A stretch of 64,000 bases of DNA, from contig NZ_JAGKSD010000006.1 of NCBI RefSeq assembly GCF_017942225.1, positions 62,001 to 126,000 on the forward strand, read 5' to 3'. The translations under genes were made by a program, and so were the position numbers. Origin of the DNA: Corynebacterium sp. Marseille-P3884 (GTDB lineage Bacteria; Actinomycetota; Actinomycetes; Mycobacteriales; Mycobacteriaceae). How positions within the stretch are numbered: the first letter of the stretch is position 1; each line of letters opens with the position of its first letter. The notes beneath the pieces are model-generated. The model did no database searches. It had not been told where the DNA came from and saw nothing but the letters and a program-made list of their open reading frames with translations. This document shows positions 9,533 through 18,493 of this stretch, one piece after another.

Positions 9533-11560
9533 CTAGCCGATGTGCATCGGGTTCACCTGGATCCGCAACGGCAGATCCTGCTTGCGGGTCGCGCGGTTCA
9601 CCGCTGCCGCACGGAGCGCTTTGCCCAGCGCTGTGCGCGTGGACAGCGGGGTACGGATGAGGACACGCTGAGCCTGCCCGGCAGTACGGCGATCCCATTC
9701 ACCGGGCAGGTCCACGCCGGCGGGAAGATCGACGGGACCGAGAATGTCTACTTCTGCGGGTAGATCAATGTGGTCGAGGAAATCATTCAGCGATTCCCGC
9801 GGGCTATCCACTGCTGCCATGTGCACAGCCGGCGGGAAGCGTACCTCGCGTCGCTGGGCGAGCTCCACTGCCGCATGACCGGTTGCATCCCAGCGAATCA
9901 GATGCTGGACGACGGGGAGTGCTGCATCAGCGACCACGACCACTTCCCCGCCTTTGCCATGCGGAGCGACCAGCGTGGCCGCCGCCATCCACTTCGCCAT
10001 GGTCTCCTCCGCGGCGCGAAGGTCTGGCCGGCCGAGCAACGCCCATGTGTCCAACAGAATCGCGGCGCCGTACGCACCGCCGTCGGCGACTCGCGGCTCG
10101 GCACCAGGAGTGGCCACGACGATCGCCGGCTTATCCTCCACCTCTGTGTGAATGCGCTCACCCCACGACGCAATCACCTTGTGGGGTGAAAAGGCACGCC
10201 CCAGTTCTTCCGCCGTGCGCTGCGTTCCCACCACCACGGCGCGCAACCGGTGCGAACCACAATTCGCGCACACATAAGCGCTGTCCATTCGCCCGCACCA
10301 CCGGCACGTCGGTGCGGCGGCTTCGTTGCCGGACGGCAGCCCGAGCGGACCGTTGCACGCGCGACACCGTGCGGGGGCGCGGCAGTTCCCACACGCCAGA
10401 GCCTGGACATACCCGGCCCGGGGCACCTGGAACAACACTGGCTTGTCAGCGTTGAGCGCGCGCCGCGCCGCTTCGAAAGCGACGGATGGAAGACGTGCAG
10501 CGCCAGCGCGGGGATCGCGCTCCAGTTCGAAATCGCTGTCGCCAGCGGCGTGAATGTGTGGTGAGCGCGTTCGCAGGCTCGTGCGCGGGGCGATGAGATC
10601 GTGCGCCCAACCGGACTCGACTAAGAGCTGCGTTTCGGCGGTGCGAGCATGACCGCCGATGATCAGCGAGCATTTCTCCACCGAGGACCGTGTTGTGAGC
10701 ACCTCCCGAGCATGCGTGTACGGGGCACGGGGATCCACGAGCGAATCGTCACCGTCGAACATGACCACTGCCAGCCGCAGATTCTCCACCGGCGCGAACG
10801 CGGCGGAACGAGTACCAACGACCAGGCGCCCCTGGCCGTGCAGGATTGAAAGGAAACGGCTGTAGCGTGCCTGCGGGCCGAGCGAGGCAGTGAGAGTGGT
10901 GATCTGGCGCGGGCCCACAACTTGCCGAAGTGCCGTGTGCATTCGGTCCACATCGGTCTGGTCCGGCACGACAATGAGCACTCCGCCACCGTCGGCCGCG
11001 ATCTTGGCCGCCAATGCGGACAGTGCATCTGCCCAGTCATCACCAGGCGCGATCTGCCACGCAGCACGGGCGACAGTGTCGCCGACCACCGCATCGACAA
11101 ACGACTCGCCGTGGGAATAAGCGCTCCACCCCGACAGGTCCGGTTCTTCCGCGCTGCCGAGCTCCTCCCACGGCGTTGCGGTGTCCGTCGACTCTGCTTT
11201 GGTGTGGCGGGCAGGAATCGCAGAACGGATGATGTCGGAGCGGGTCCCGGCATAACGGTCAGCCAACGCGTCCACGAGTTCGCGCATCTGACGTGGATAG
11301 ACCACCTCCGGCGAGACCACACGCTCAATGAAACGGAGCTTGCCGTCGTGGTCCGACTCAGCGGTGCGCGCGAGCACCAGCGCGTCGACGAGCCTGCCCG
11401 CGAAACGGATGCGCACGCGCACCCCCGGTTGCGCATCAGCCGACTGACTTTCGGTCACCAGGTAGTCGAAGCCACGGTCCAGGTGCGGCAACCCCAAAAG
11501 TGGCAGCACGTGCGCGACCGGGTTGGCCGCGGCGGGGGCACTGTTGGAGCTTGCTGACAT
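9533..11560 (-). CDS. priA: PriA-like primosomal protein N' with degenerate helicase motifs
   Basis: PriA normally restarts stalled forks as a 3'-5' helicase. This 675-residue actinobacterial form keeps the N-terminal DNA-binding domain (LPHLDRGFDYLV, GVRVRIRFAGRLVDALVL). It also keeps the eight-cysteine zinc cluster (CGNC, CRAC, CRWC, CANC, about residues 387-436). The ATP-binding P-loop is absent: where GSGKT is expected (about residue 180) there is QIAPGDDWADALSALAAK. The DEEH box is replaced by MFDGDDSLVD. Actinobacterial homologues are known to share this loss, so it is probably not a sequencing error. The ATG at 11560 is chosen over a GTG at 11590. A minus-strand -10-like TACACT (11568-11573) ends seven bases before it, suggesting a leaderless mRNA. 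Confidence 0.9.
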   Translation of the reverse strand: MSASSNSAPAAANPVAHVLPLLGLPHLDRGFDYLVTESQSADAQPGVRVRIRFAGRLVDALVLARTAESDHDGKLRFIERVVSPEVVYPRQMRELVDALADRYAGTRSDIIRSAIPARHTKAESTDTATPWEELGSAEEPDLSGWSAYSHGESFVDAVVGDTVARAAWQIAPGDDWADALSALAAKIAADGGGVLIVVPDQTDVDRMHTALRQVVGPRQITTLTASLGPQARYSRFLSILHGQGRLVVGTRSAAFAPVENLRLAVVMFDGDDSLVDPRAPYTHAREVLTTRSSVEKCSLIIGGHARTAETQLLVESGWAHDLIAPRTSLRTRSPHIHAAGDSDFELERDPRAGAARLPSVAFEAARRALNADKPVLFQVPRAGYVQALACGNCRAPARCRACNGPLGLPSGNEAAAPTCRWCGRMDSAYVCANCGSHRLRAVVVGTQRTAEELGRAFSPHKVIASWGERIHTEVEDKPAIVVATPGAEPRVADGGAYGAAILLDTWALLGRPDLRAAEETMAKWMAAATLVAPHGKGGEVVVVADAALPVVQHLIRWDATGHAAVELAQRREVRFPPAVHMAAVDSPRESLNDFLDHIDLPAEVDILGPVDLPAGVDLPGEWDRRTAGQAQRVLIRTPLSTRTALGKALRAAAVNRATRKQDLPLRIQVNPMHIG

Positions 11561-11646
11561 GCACCAAAGTGTAACGGCCACAGCGACCACATCATTGTGA
11601 CCTATTTGTTACCTGGACTTTTACCCTGAAAATCGCGTGTAAATGC

Positions 11647-11675
11647 TTGCCAAAAAAGTGCACGAGACGCATAAT
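11647..11675 (+). promoter_or_regulatory. Predicted promoter of the polysaccharide deacetylase gene
   Basis: TTGCCA at 11647-11652 and CATAAT at 11670-11675 are separated by 17 bases, close to a sigma-70-type consensus. Transcription would start near 11682, about 38 bases before the GTG start. The site faces away from priA in the divergent intergenic region. Confidence 0.5.
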
Positions 11676-11719
11676 CAATTCGGTTTCAGTCGTTCGTCGT
11701 TGGAAAGTGCGCTTTAGCT

Positions 11720-12658
11720 GTGAAACGCTCCGTTATCGCTTCTTCGTTGGCTCTGATCACCACCGTCATGCTGGCTGGCCCCGCTACCGCTGGGCCGCTG
11801 TCGGCTAATCCGGGTCCATCACTGAATCCGGATCCTGCCGCGTTGAGTTCGCAGGTATCGCACAACATCTCCTCTGGTGTTGAAAACGGCATGCGCCAGG
11901 CATACGACGCTCTGCCTCCCGACATGAAGAAGGCGATCCCGGAGGGTCTCCGCCCGGTTCAGCAGACCCCGCATCCGCGCACGCAGCCGCTGCCGAAGGA
12001 ACCCTCCATGTGCTTCGACACCAATGGCCGTAAGAAGCCAGCACCGGAGACCCCGCCTGCATGCACGAACACCGTGGCGCTCACCTACGATGACGGCCCG
12101 TCGCCGGAGACAACGCCGCGTCTGCTCGACATTCTGAAGAGCAAGGATGTCAAGGCGACATTCTTCGCGATCGGCACCAATTCTGACGCATTCCCGGAAC
12201 TTCTCCGCCGCGAGCGCGATGAGGGGCACCTGGTAGCCAATCACTCGTACAACCACCCGCAGCTCAACGCGATCCCCGAGGATCGAGTCGGCCGCGAACT
12301 CGACGAGACCAGCCGTGCCATCGAATCGGCGTTGGGCACAAAGCCACACTGGCTGCGCCCGCCCTACGGCGCGACGAACGACCGCGTTGCCGCTATCGCC
12401 GGTGAGCGCGGCATGGCGCTGGCGCTCTGGGACGTGGACACTGCCGACTGGCAGAACCGCAATGCGGACATCACCTGCCGCAATGCCGTGGACAATGCCC
12501 AGGCAGGCTCGATCATTCTCATGCACGATATCCACCCCAGCACCGTGGATGCCGCCGCCTGCATCATTGACGGACTCCGTGCGAAGGGTCTCCGCCCAGT
12601 CACCTTGGACGAGATGATCCAGCCGGAGCCGGGTCGCACCTACACCAGGGCCGAATAG
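11720..12658 (+). CDS. Secreted polysaccharide deacetylase (NodB homology domain)
   Basis: The 312-residue protein starts with a Sec signal peptide (MKRSVIASSLALITTVMLAG, cleavage near ATAGP) and then a linker of about 90 residues. The catalytic NodB domain begins near residue 118. Its metal and catalytic motifs are present: LTYDDGPSPETTP (base and metal Asp), NHSYNHPQ (metal His pair), WLRPPYGATND, LWDVDTADWQ and ILMHDIHP (final catalytic His). The family removes acetyl groups from peptidoglycan, chitin or other cell-wall glycans; here the likely site is the exported cell envelope, but the substrate cannot be told. It stands alone on the plus strand between priA and the membrane-protein pair. 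Confidence 0.88.
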   Translation: MKRSVIASSLALITTVMLAGPATAGPLSANPGPSLNPDPAALSSQVSHNISSGVENGMRQAYDALPPDMKKAIPEGLRPVQQTPHPRTQPLPKEPSMCFDTNGRKKPAPETPPACTNTVALTYDDGPSPETTPRLLDILKSKDVKATFFAIGTNSDAFPELLRRERDEGHLVANHSYNHPQLNAIPEDRVGRELDETSRAIESALGTKPHWLRPPYGATNDRVAAIAGERGMALALWDVDTADWQNRNADITCRNAVDNAQAGSIILMHDIHPSTVDAAACIIDGLRAKGLRPVTLDEMIQPEPGRTYTRAE

Positions 12659-12726
12659 CGAATCGCTCTCCCTGCCCACCTCATTGCTTTCCTCTGACCG
12701 TGCGCTCGATCACACGGCCAGTCGCA

Positions 12727-12755
12727 TTGAAACTACATTTTTGATCGCATAAGTT
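12727..12755 (+). promoter_or_regulatory. Predicted promoter giving a leaderless transcript
   Basis: TTGAAA at 12727-12732 and TAAGTT at 12750-12755 are spaced by 17 bases. The -10 box ends six bases before the ATG at 12762, so the predicted start of transcription coincides with the start codon. No Shine-Dalgarno sequence precedes that ATG, consistent with leaderless translation, which is common in corynebacteria. Confidence 0.45.
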
Positions 12756-12761
12756 CGGGGC

Positions 12762-13148
12762 ATGAGTGAATCGGATGCGGTATTCGTCGATAAGCAAAAT
12801 GACGGAAAACCCGAGCGTCGAGGCTGGCAAAAGGTCACCCCGTATGTGATGTTCGCGGTGTACTTGCTCGGCCCTTTGGTGCTGATTCCGGCTGTCGGCG
12901 AAGAAAACGCCGGCGCCCCAACCGCGGGACTGATCTTGGGTACCGCTGCTTTGTTCGGCTTCATCGACGGCTGGACGTACCGTCCGACCTGGTCCCTGCC
13001 GTTCACGGCGGGCGTGGGCTTCATGGCCGCGAAGCTGCTGTATTTCAACGACGGAACCGTCATTTACTTCATCGGTGTGATCATCATTGCCGCGGCCTTC
13101 GATTACCTGGCGGGGCTTTTGGCGGGAACCACTGGGGATGATGACTAA
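12762..13148 (+). CDS. Small multi-spanning membrane protein, function unknown
   Basis: A 128-residue protein that I do not recognise. A charged 27-residue N-terminus is followed by about four hydrophobic segments (near 28-45, 55-70, 78-92 and 100-120) and an acidic GTTGDDD tail. The stop overlaps the next gene's start region: the following GTG begins immediately after it, so the two form an operon. The start is supported by a predicted leaderless promoter. No catalytic motif is visible. Confidence 0.75.
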   Translation: MSESDAVFVDKQNDGKPERRGWQKVTPYVMFAVYLLGPLVLIPAVGEENAGAPTAGLILGTAALFGFIDGWTYRPTWSLPFTAGVGFMAAKLLYFNDGTVIYFIGVIIIAAAFDYLAGLLAGTTGDDD

Positions 13149-14006
13149 GTGCTAGAGACGTGGGTACTCGACCATCCCGATTACGGGCGCATCGAGGTGC
13201 GCTCCGGCTTCGACAAAGACTTTCTCGCCGCCGACCCCGATTGGCCGGGCGAGCTTCCGGAGAAGTTCAGCGACGACCCGGACGCCGGCGAACGCGCACC
13301 CGCCGACGCGAAACCGTGGACGCGTCTCGGCGAATTCCGAAAGAATCCGCCGCTGCGCCTTCAGGTCCTCGTTGACGGCGAGGTGCAGCACCAGTACGAC
13401 AGCATCGAGCAAGGCTCCAACCGGATTCCGTTGCGCGGTCCGGGCAAGAAGGACAAGCTCGAGCTCTTCGTCAATTTCGGCACCGACCGCTCCAAGCCGC
13501 ACTTGCGGTTGCAGGTGAACCACTTCAAGGACATCCTGCAGATTGAATTCCGCGAGGGCTCGACGGTCGTCGAATTCGATCCGCCCGCAGGTTCGCGCGG
13601 CGAACGGCGCCGCGAGATGATGCAGTCCAGCCCCGTCCGGCGCACAGCGATTCCCATCATCGAGGGAATCGGTAAATCCGGCTGGGCGATCGCAGTGCTC
13701 GTCCTGAGCCCCATCATCGGTCGATTTTTGGACTGGCTGTCGCAATTCCTACCGGATTGGGAGCTGCCTGATTTCACGCTTCCCCATGTTGAGCTGCCCG
13801 TGCCTGATCTCCCTCAGGTCACGCTGCCGACTCCGAATATCGACCTGCCGAATCTTCCGTCGCTGCCTGCGCTTCCCGAGTGGGTGCAGCTCATGATGGA
13901 GTACACGAAAATCTGGGTTCCCATCGTCGTCGGCATTGTTGTGGGAATCATCGCACTGCGCAATTACCGAAAGTCTGAAGCAGAAAAAGAGCAGTGGCGC
14001 GAATAA
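13149..14006 (+). CDS. Membrane protein with periodic Leu-Pro linker between two TM segments, function unknown
   Basis: A 285-residue protein starting at GTG directly after the upstream stop. Residues 1-170 look soluble and charged. A first hydrophobic segment lies near 177-196 and a second near 253-272, ending in a short basic tail. Between them, residues about 200-245 repeat Leu-Pro every three to six residues (ELPDFTLPHVELPVPDLP, then QVTLPTPNIDLPNLPSLP). This would give an extended, beta- or PPII-like connector between the two membrane passes. I recognise no family. Pairing with the small membrane protein upstream suggests a two-component envelope unit. Confidence 0.75.
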   Translation: MLETWVLDHPDYGRIEVRSGFDKDFLAADPDWPGELPEKFSDDPDAGERAPADAKPWTRLGEFRKNPPLRLQVLVDGEVQHQYDSIEQGSNRIPLRGPGKKDKLELFVNFGTDRSKPHLRLQVNHFKDILQIEFREGSTVVEFDPPAGSRGERRREMMQSSPVRRTAIPIIEGIGKSGWAIAVLVLSPIIGRFLDWLSQFLPDWELPDFTLPHVELPVPDLPQVTLPTPNIDLPNLPSLPALPEWVQLMMEYTKIWVPIVVGIVVGIIALRNYRKSEAEKEQWRE

Positions 14007-14011
14007 AGCGC

Positions 14012-14030
14012 CTCCGCTGACACAGCGGAG
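14012..14030 (+). terminator. Hairpin after the Leu-Pro membrane-protein gene
   Basis: CTCCGCTG (14012-14019) and CAGCGGAG (14023-14030) pair perfectly around a three-base loop, beginning five bases after the stop codon. No T-run follows. It lies between convergent genes (metK ends at 14114), so it could serve either side as a weak terminator. Confidence 0.4.
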
Positions 14031-14113
14031 ACGCGTCCGTCCAGCACGCGTGAGCAGCCTGGACAAACCGAGGAGGATTCCGCCGAGGAGACGAACCCCT
14101 ACCGGCCGAAGGA

Positions 14114-15328
14114 TTAGAGCCCGGCAGCCGACTTCAGATCGTCGACCTTGTCCAGCGCCTCCCACGGGAAGTCCACGTCGGTCCGGCCGAAGTGGCCGTA
14201 GGCGGCGGAATCCGAGTAGATCGGGCGGAGCAGATCCAATTCACGGATGATTGCGCTCGGGCGCAGGTCGAAGACCTTCTCCACTGCCTGCTGGATCGTC
14301 TCGTTGGTCTGGCCTTCAGCTGCGGTGCCGAAGGTCTCCACGTACAGGCCCACCGGGGTCGCACGGCCGATTGCGTAAGCAACCTGGACTTCCACGCGCT
14401 TAGCGAGGCCTGCTGCGACAATATTCTTCGCCACCCAACGCATCGCGTACGCCGCGGAGCGGTCCACCTTTGACGGGTCCTTGCCTGAGAAGGCGCCACC
14501 GCCGTGGCGGGCCATGCCGCCGTACGTGTCCACGATGATCTTGCGTCCTGTCAGGCCCGCATCGCCCATCGGGCCGCCCAGCACGAAGGAACCGGACGGG
14601 TTGACCAGCAGCTTGGTGTCCGGTGTCAGGAAGTGAGCCAGCCCGGCATCCTCAAGCACCCACTCGAGGACGTGCTCGCGCAGGGCGGCCTCTAGCTCAG
14701 CGCCGGTGAAGTCTGGGTCGTGTTGGGTAGAGATGACCACGGTGTCGAGATACACGGGGGTGTCGCCGTCATAAGCGAAGGTCACCTGCGTCTTGCCGTC
14801 TGGGCGCAGGCCTCGAACAACCCCCTCTTTGCGCACCTGGGTGAGGCGGCGTGAGAGTCGGTGCGCGGTAGAGATCGGCAGCGGCATGAATTCCGGGGTC
14901 TCGTCGGTGGCGTAACCGAACATCAAGCCCTGATCGCCGGCACCGGACTGGTCCTCTTCCCCGGTTGAAGTGTTCGAGCGCACTTCGAGCGAGTCAGTGA
15001 CGCCGTCAGAGATCTCAGCGGACTGGTCGCCGATGGAGATATTCACACCGCAGGTGCGGCCGTCGAAGCCGACCTCGGAGGAAATGAACCCGATTTCGAC
15101 GAGCTTGTCACGCACGAGTTTGGCGATATTGGAGTACGCCTTCGTGGTCACCTCACCGACGACATGAACCTGGCCGGTGGTCACCAGCGTTTCCACGGCC
15201 ACGCGCGACAACGGGTCCTGGGCGAGCATGTCGTCCAGAATGGTGTCGGAGATGGCGTCGCAGATCTTATCGGGGTGCCCTTCAGTGACGGATTCACTGG
15301 TGAAGAGGCGGTAGAAGGGGTCTGTCAT
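14114..15328 (-). CDS. metK: S-adenosylmethionine synthetase
   Basis: This enzyme makes S-adenosylmethionine from ATP and methionine. The 404-residue protein shows the family signatures [28 protein letters not shown] (the hexapeptide motif) and [17 protein letters not shown] (the P-loop-like segment), with the three alpha/beta repeats of normal length. The ATG at 15328 is preceded by AAAGGACC. Upstream, at 15403-15418, is an exact McbR-type operator, consistent with repression of methionine and SAM genes. It follows coaBC in the same direction. Confidence 0.97.
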   Translation of the reverse strand: MTDPFYRLFTSESVTEGHPDKICDAISDTILDDMLAQDPLSRVAVETLVTTGQVHVVGEVTTKAYSNIAKLVRDKLVEIGFISSEVGFDGRTCGVNISIGDQSAEISDGVTDSLEVRSNTSTGEEDQSGAGDQGLMFGYATDETPEFMPLPISTAHRLSRRLTQVRKEGVVRGLRPDGKTQVTFAYDGDTPVYLDTVVISTQHDPDFTGAELEAALREHVLEWVLEDAGLAHFLTPDTKLLVNPSGSFVLGGPMGDAGLTGRKIIVDTYGGMARHGGGAFSGKDPSKVDRSAAYAMRWVAKNIVAAGLAKRVEVQVAYAIGRATPVGLYVETFGTAAEGQTNETIQQAVEKVFDLRPSAIIRELDLLRPIYSDSAAYGHFGRTDVDFPWEALDKVDDLKSAAGL

Positions 15329-15402
15329 CGTGTGGTCGGTCCTTTGTCTTAGACGGCTGTCTCATAGCGTGACCCGCGTCGTGCGCGGCGCGCACACAAC
15401 AA

Positions 15403-15418
15403 TAGACCAAGCTGTCTA
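15403..15418 (-). promoter_or_regulatory. McbR-type operator upstream of metK
   Basis: TAGACCAAGCTGTCTA matches TAGAC-N6-GTCTA, the motif known for the corynebacterial methionine/cysteine repressor McbR, 75 bases before the metK start. A second, imperfect pair of half-sites (TAGAC-N4-GTCTC, 15351-15364) lies between it and the gene. Confidence 0.65.
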
Positions 15419-15430
15419 AAGAAGACAACC

Positions 15431-16681
15431 TCACTGTCTGTTTAAAGAAAGCGCTTCGATTCCGTCCCAGATCCGCGCAGCTACCACGTGCTTCGGACCG
15501 TCCGGAATTTCCTCGACGTTCCCGCCCTTGCCGATCAGCCAGCCGCTGTTGCGCAATTCACCGAATACCGCACCACCGGCGACGGAGTTGACCATGAGCA
15601 GGTCTGCGCCCTTGCGCTCCAGCTTCGCCTTGCCGTATTCCAGCGGGTTGTCCGTCTCCGCGGCAAAGCCCACGATCGTCGCCACAGTCTCGCCCGCATC
15701 GCGCTTTTCGACGAGGCCTTTGAGGATGTCCGGGTTTTCCACCATGTGCAGGGTGGCCAGTGCATCGTCGGACTCGCCCTTCTTCAGTTTCGAGTCCGCT
15801 TCATGCTCCGGCCGGTAGTCGGACACAGCCGCCGCCATGATGACGATGTCCGCGTCCGCTGCTGCCTGGTCCACCGCCTCTTTCATGTCGCGTGTGGACC
15901 GCACCTTGATGATCTCCGCTCCGGGCGGTGTGTCCAGTGCATCTGTGTCGCCAGCCACGATCGTGACATCGGCCCCGCGGTGGGCGGCGATGTCGGCCAA
16001 CGCGAAGCCCTGGCGTCCGGACGACCGGTTGCCGATATAGCGCACCGGGTCGATATTCTCCTGTGTGCCACCGGCGCTGATGACGACTTTCTTGCCCTGC
16101 AGCGAAAGACCGAACGAACCGGTCTCGAGGACGGTGCGCGCCATCTCGGCGATCTGCTCGGCTTCGAGCATCCTGCCCGGCCCGGTGTCCGTTCCGGTCA
16201 AACGTCCGTGTGCTGGTTCCAGCACCACGATGCCGCGGCGGCGCAGCGTTGCCACATTGTCCTGTGTTGCGGGGTTCTCCCACATCTCCGTGTGCATCGC
16301 CGGCGCCAGCACGACCGGACACGTAGCCACAAGCACAGTCGCCGTCAACAGATCGTCTGCCCGTCCCGCAGCGATCCGCGCGATGGTGTCCGCGGTCGCC
16401 GGCGCGATGACGATGAGGTCTGCTTCCTTGCCCACGCGGACGTGCTGCACTTCGTCCACGCGGGAGAACACATCGGTGTCCACCGGGTGACCTGACAATG
16501 CCTCGAACGTCGCCGCCCCAACGAAATTCAGCGCCGCCGGCGTCGGCACAACGCGGACGCTGTCTCCGTCCTCGGTGAACTCCCGGACGAGGTGGCATGC
16601 CTTATATGCGGCAATTCCGCCCGCGACTCCGACGACGACGTTGCGGGGTGTTTTCGTGTTCTCACTGGGCTCTGGGCTCAT
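15431..16681 (-). CDS. coaBC: Bifunctional phosphopantothenoylcysteine decarboxylase / phosphopantothenate-cysteine ligase
   Basis: This enzyme catalyses two steps of coenzyme A synthesis. The 416-residue protein has an N-terminal flavoprotein decarboxylase domain (about 10-185: VVGVAGGIAAYKACHLVRE, APAMHTEMWENPATQDN). A CTP-dependent ligase domain follows (about 195-410: VVISAGGTQENIDPVRYIGN, then RSSGRQGFALAD, and later MAAAVSDYRP). Both halves look complete. It is separated from rpoZ by the accessory Gly/Ala-rich protein and lipoprotein pair, whereas rpoZ and coaBC are adjacent in many actinobacteria. Confidence 0.95.
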   Translation of the reverse strand: MSPEPSENTKTPRNVVVGVAGGIAAYKACHLVREFTEDGDSVRVVPTPAALNFVGAATFEALSGHPVDTDVFSRVDEVQHVRVGKEADLIVIAPATADTIARIAAGRADDLLTATVLVATCPVVLAPAMHTEMWENPATQDNVATLRRRGIVVLEPAHGRLTGTDTGPGRMLEAEQIAEMARTVLETGSFGLSLQGKKVVISAGGTQENIDPVRYIGNRSSGRQGFALADIAAHRGADVTIVAGDTDALDTPPGAEIIKVRSTRDMKEAVDQAAADADIVIMAAAVSDYRPEHEADSKLKKGESDDALATLHMVENPDILKGLVEKRDAGETVATIVGFAAETDNPLEYGKAKLERKGADLLMVNSVAGGAVFGELRNSGWLIGKGGNVEEIPDGPKHVVAARIWDGIEALSLNRQ

Positions 16682-16705
16682 GGCCCCCGAGCTTACCCAC
16701 CACCG

Positions 16706-18475
16706 CTAGGTCCGGGGCTGCCGGACCCAGTCCCCGATGACCCCGGGCACCACTTCAGGTGCCTCACCAAGCAGTGCTTTCAAGTTTCCTTCACGCTCGA
16801 CCGCCGATGTCACTGCTTGCACCTTTCCCCGCTTGCCGCTGTTCGCGCCTGCCCCGCGATGACCAGCTCCATACATGCCCGGCCCGCCGGCAACCGCTCC
16901 ACGCGCGCCCGCACCGTTGCCTGCCTGTCCTCCACCGACGAACGTATTGCCGCCCTGGCCGACAGCGCCAGTGCCCATGCCCGCACCAGTTCCAGCACCG
17001 AATCCTCCCATCGGTCCTGCAACCGCACCAGCACCAGCACCAGAACCACCGACACCACCCAGGCGACCACCGCCCCCAGCACCGGATAGGCCAGAGCCAC
17101 GTGCGCCGCCAAGTGCGCCACCAAGTCCACCTGCACTACCTGACGCCCCACGGCCCGCACCGCCCAGCGGCGCCATCGCCGGACCGCCAAACCCGCCCGA
17201 ACCACCAGGGCCAATCCCTGCAGCAGCACCAGCGCCAGCGCCAACGCCACCAGCAAGTCCGGTTCCCGCACCAGCTCCCAGCGAGCCCAGTTGGCCCATA
17301 CCCGGCAAGCCTGCACCAGCACCACCACCTGCTCCGACACCAGCGCCACCGCCAGCGCCGCCACCAGTGAGACCTGTCAGCGCCGGCGGCATTGACGGTG
17401 CGGCCGCTGTTGCTGCCTGCGTCGGTGTCGCTCCCGCCGCGATGGACTGGAGCATATCCGGGTTCGGCCGCCCGAACTGCTCAACGACTTGGCTCGGTGT
17501 CGACGCGTAGGCCAGATCCCGGTAGCCGGCATTCGACAGCGCCTGCTGCACGATCTTCGGCAGCGGGGTGTCCTCAAACGTCGGCGTTCCCGACCCGGCC
17601 GTGCCCGACTGATTCGTTCCGTTCCCATTCGGCGCACCCAACTCTGGCAACAGCTGCGTGAACAGCGGTGTCACTGGCACGAGCTCGGTGGTGAGCTTCG
17701 GTGAAAATGCAGTCAGGAAAGTTTCCTCGAATGTCTTGGCCAGACTCGCATTCGGTATCGCACGCGCTACTGCGAGCGCCGCCGCTACTTGGAGTGCGTT
17801 CGCCTCGGTCACTGTGACCAGACTCGCGGTGAGCGTGGATAACGCACTGGCATTAGCCATGTATTCGCCACCGGCAGTCTCGATTTGCCCGAGGTTCTCG
17901 ATCGCTTTCGCGATGGACTCGGTCTCCGACGACCCCTGCAGGTCGGCGATAGCACCAGGAATGTACGACAGCGCCTCCCCGATCGTTGCTGCCGTATCCG
18001 CCCAGTCCGTCGACATTCCCGACATCGACGCCACGTCAGTAGCAATCAGCTCCGTATTCAACGTATCCAAGCTGAACGGCTTTCCCGCCACCGGATTCGT
18101 CGCGGTGAAGTTGTTCACCGTAGGTTGCTCCGTACTGACATTCTCGATAACCGCTTCCAGGCTCTTCCCCATCACCGATTGCCCGACATTCCCCAGCACA
18201 TCCGCGAAACTGTTGTCCGCCATCTGATAGCCCGTCAGCTGCGCGGTGAGAAGGTCAACCGCATTCGCGAAGTGTTGCGATAACCCCTTTGTTGCCTCCG
18301 GCTCGCTGTCGTTCCGAATGGTGCCGTGCATTGATCCCGATTCGTCCAGGCCCGAGACCTGGGAGAATGACTTTAGCCATGCAAATCCTGATGTAAATTT
18401 CTCGCTGGACAATACATCCGCAGCAGAGACGAGCTTGTCGACGGCACTTTGAGCGTCATTCAGTACTAATTTCAT
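16706..18475 (-). CDS. Gly/Ala-rich protein with helical N-terminal domain and YxxxD motif; candidate type VII-exported protein
   Basis: A 589-residue protein with no signal peptide and no clear TM helix. Residues 1-300 are alanine-rich and predicted helical, with YQMAD at 83-87 matching the YxxxD/E export motif of ESX substrates. Residues about 365-547 are almost entirely Gly and Ala, and 548-589 form a distinct charged tail ending LLGEAPEVVPGVIGDW plus seven residues. The layout (helical head, low-complexity body, conserved tail) resembles EspB/PPE-type ESX proteins, but no WxG motif is visible and no ESX machinery is in the window. The ATG at 18475 is preceded by GGGGGG. It follows the lipoprotein gene by 18 bases, so both are probably cotranscribed. 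The export route is inference. Confidence 0.7.
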   Translation of the reverse strand: MKLVLNDAQSAVDKLVSAADVLSSEKFTSGFAWLKSFSQVSGLDESGSMHGTIRNDSEPEATKGLSQHFANAVDLLTAQLTGYQMADNSFADVLGNVGQSVMGKSLEAVIENVSTEQPTVNNFTATNPVAGKPFSLDTLNTELIATDVASMSGMSTDWADTAATIGEALSYIPGAIADLQGSSETESIAKAIENLGQIETAGGEYMANASALSTLTASLVTVTEANALQVAAALAVARAIPNASLAKTFEETFLTAFSPKLTTELVPVTPLFTQLLPELGAPNGNGTNQSGTAGSGTPTFEDTPLPKIVQQALSNAGYRDLAYASTPSQVVEQFGRPNPDMLQSIAAGATPTQAATAAAPSMPPALTGLTGGGAGGGAGVGAGGGAGAGLPGMGQLGSLGAGAGTGLAGGVGAGAGAAAGIGPGGSGGFGGPAMAPLGGAGRGASGSAGGLGGALGGARGSGLSGAGGGGRLGGVGGSGAGAGAVAGPMGGFGAGTGAGMGTGAVGQGGNTFVGGGQAGNGAGARGAVAGGPGMYGAGHRGAGANSGKRGKVQAVTSAVEREGNLKALLGEAPEVVPGVIGDWVRQPRT

Positions 18476-18493
18476 TTTCCCCCCAATTTTTGA

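Noticed and set aside
9504..9698. N-terminal extension of peptide deformylase
   Set aside because: The upstream in-frame sequence is unconserved, overlaps priA and is Cys/His-rich shadow sequence; the MTVRPIRIFG start fits the family.
15329..15430. Possible SAM riboswitch before metK
   Set aside because: The leader is only about 100 bases and is dominated by McbR-like half-sites. I could not form a SAM-I or SAM-II type structure.
16875..17510. Proline-rich plus-strand frame
   Set aside because: It is the complement of the Gly/Ala-rich region of the minus-strand 589-residue protein (GGC/GCC codons read as Pro codons).
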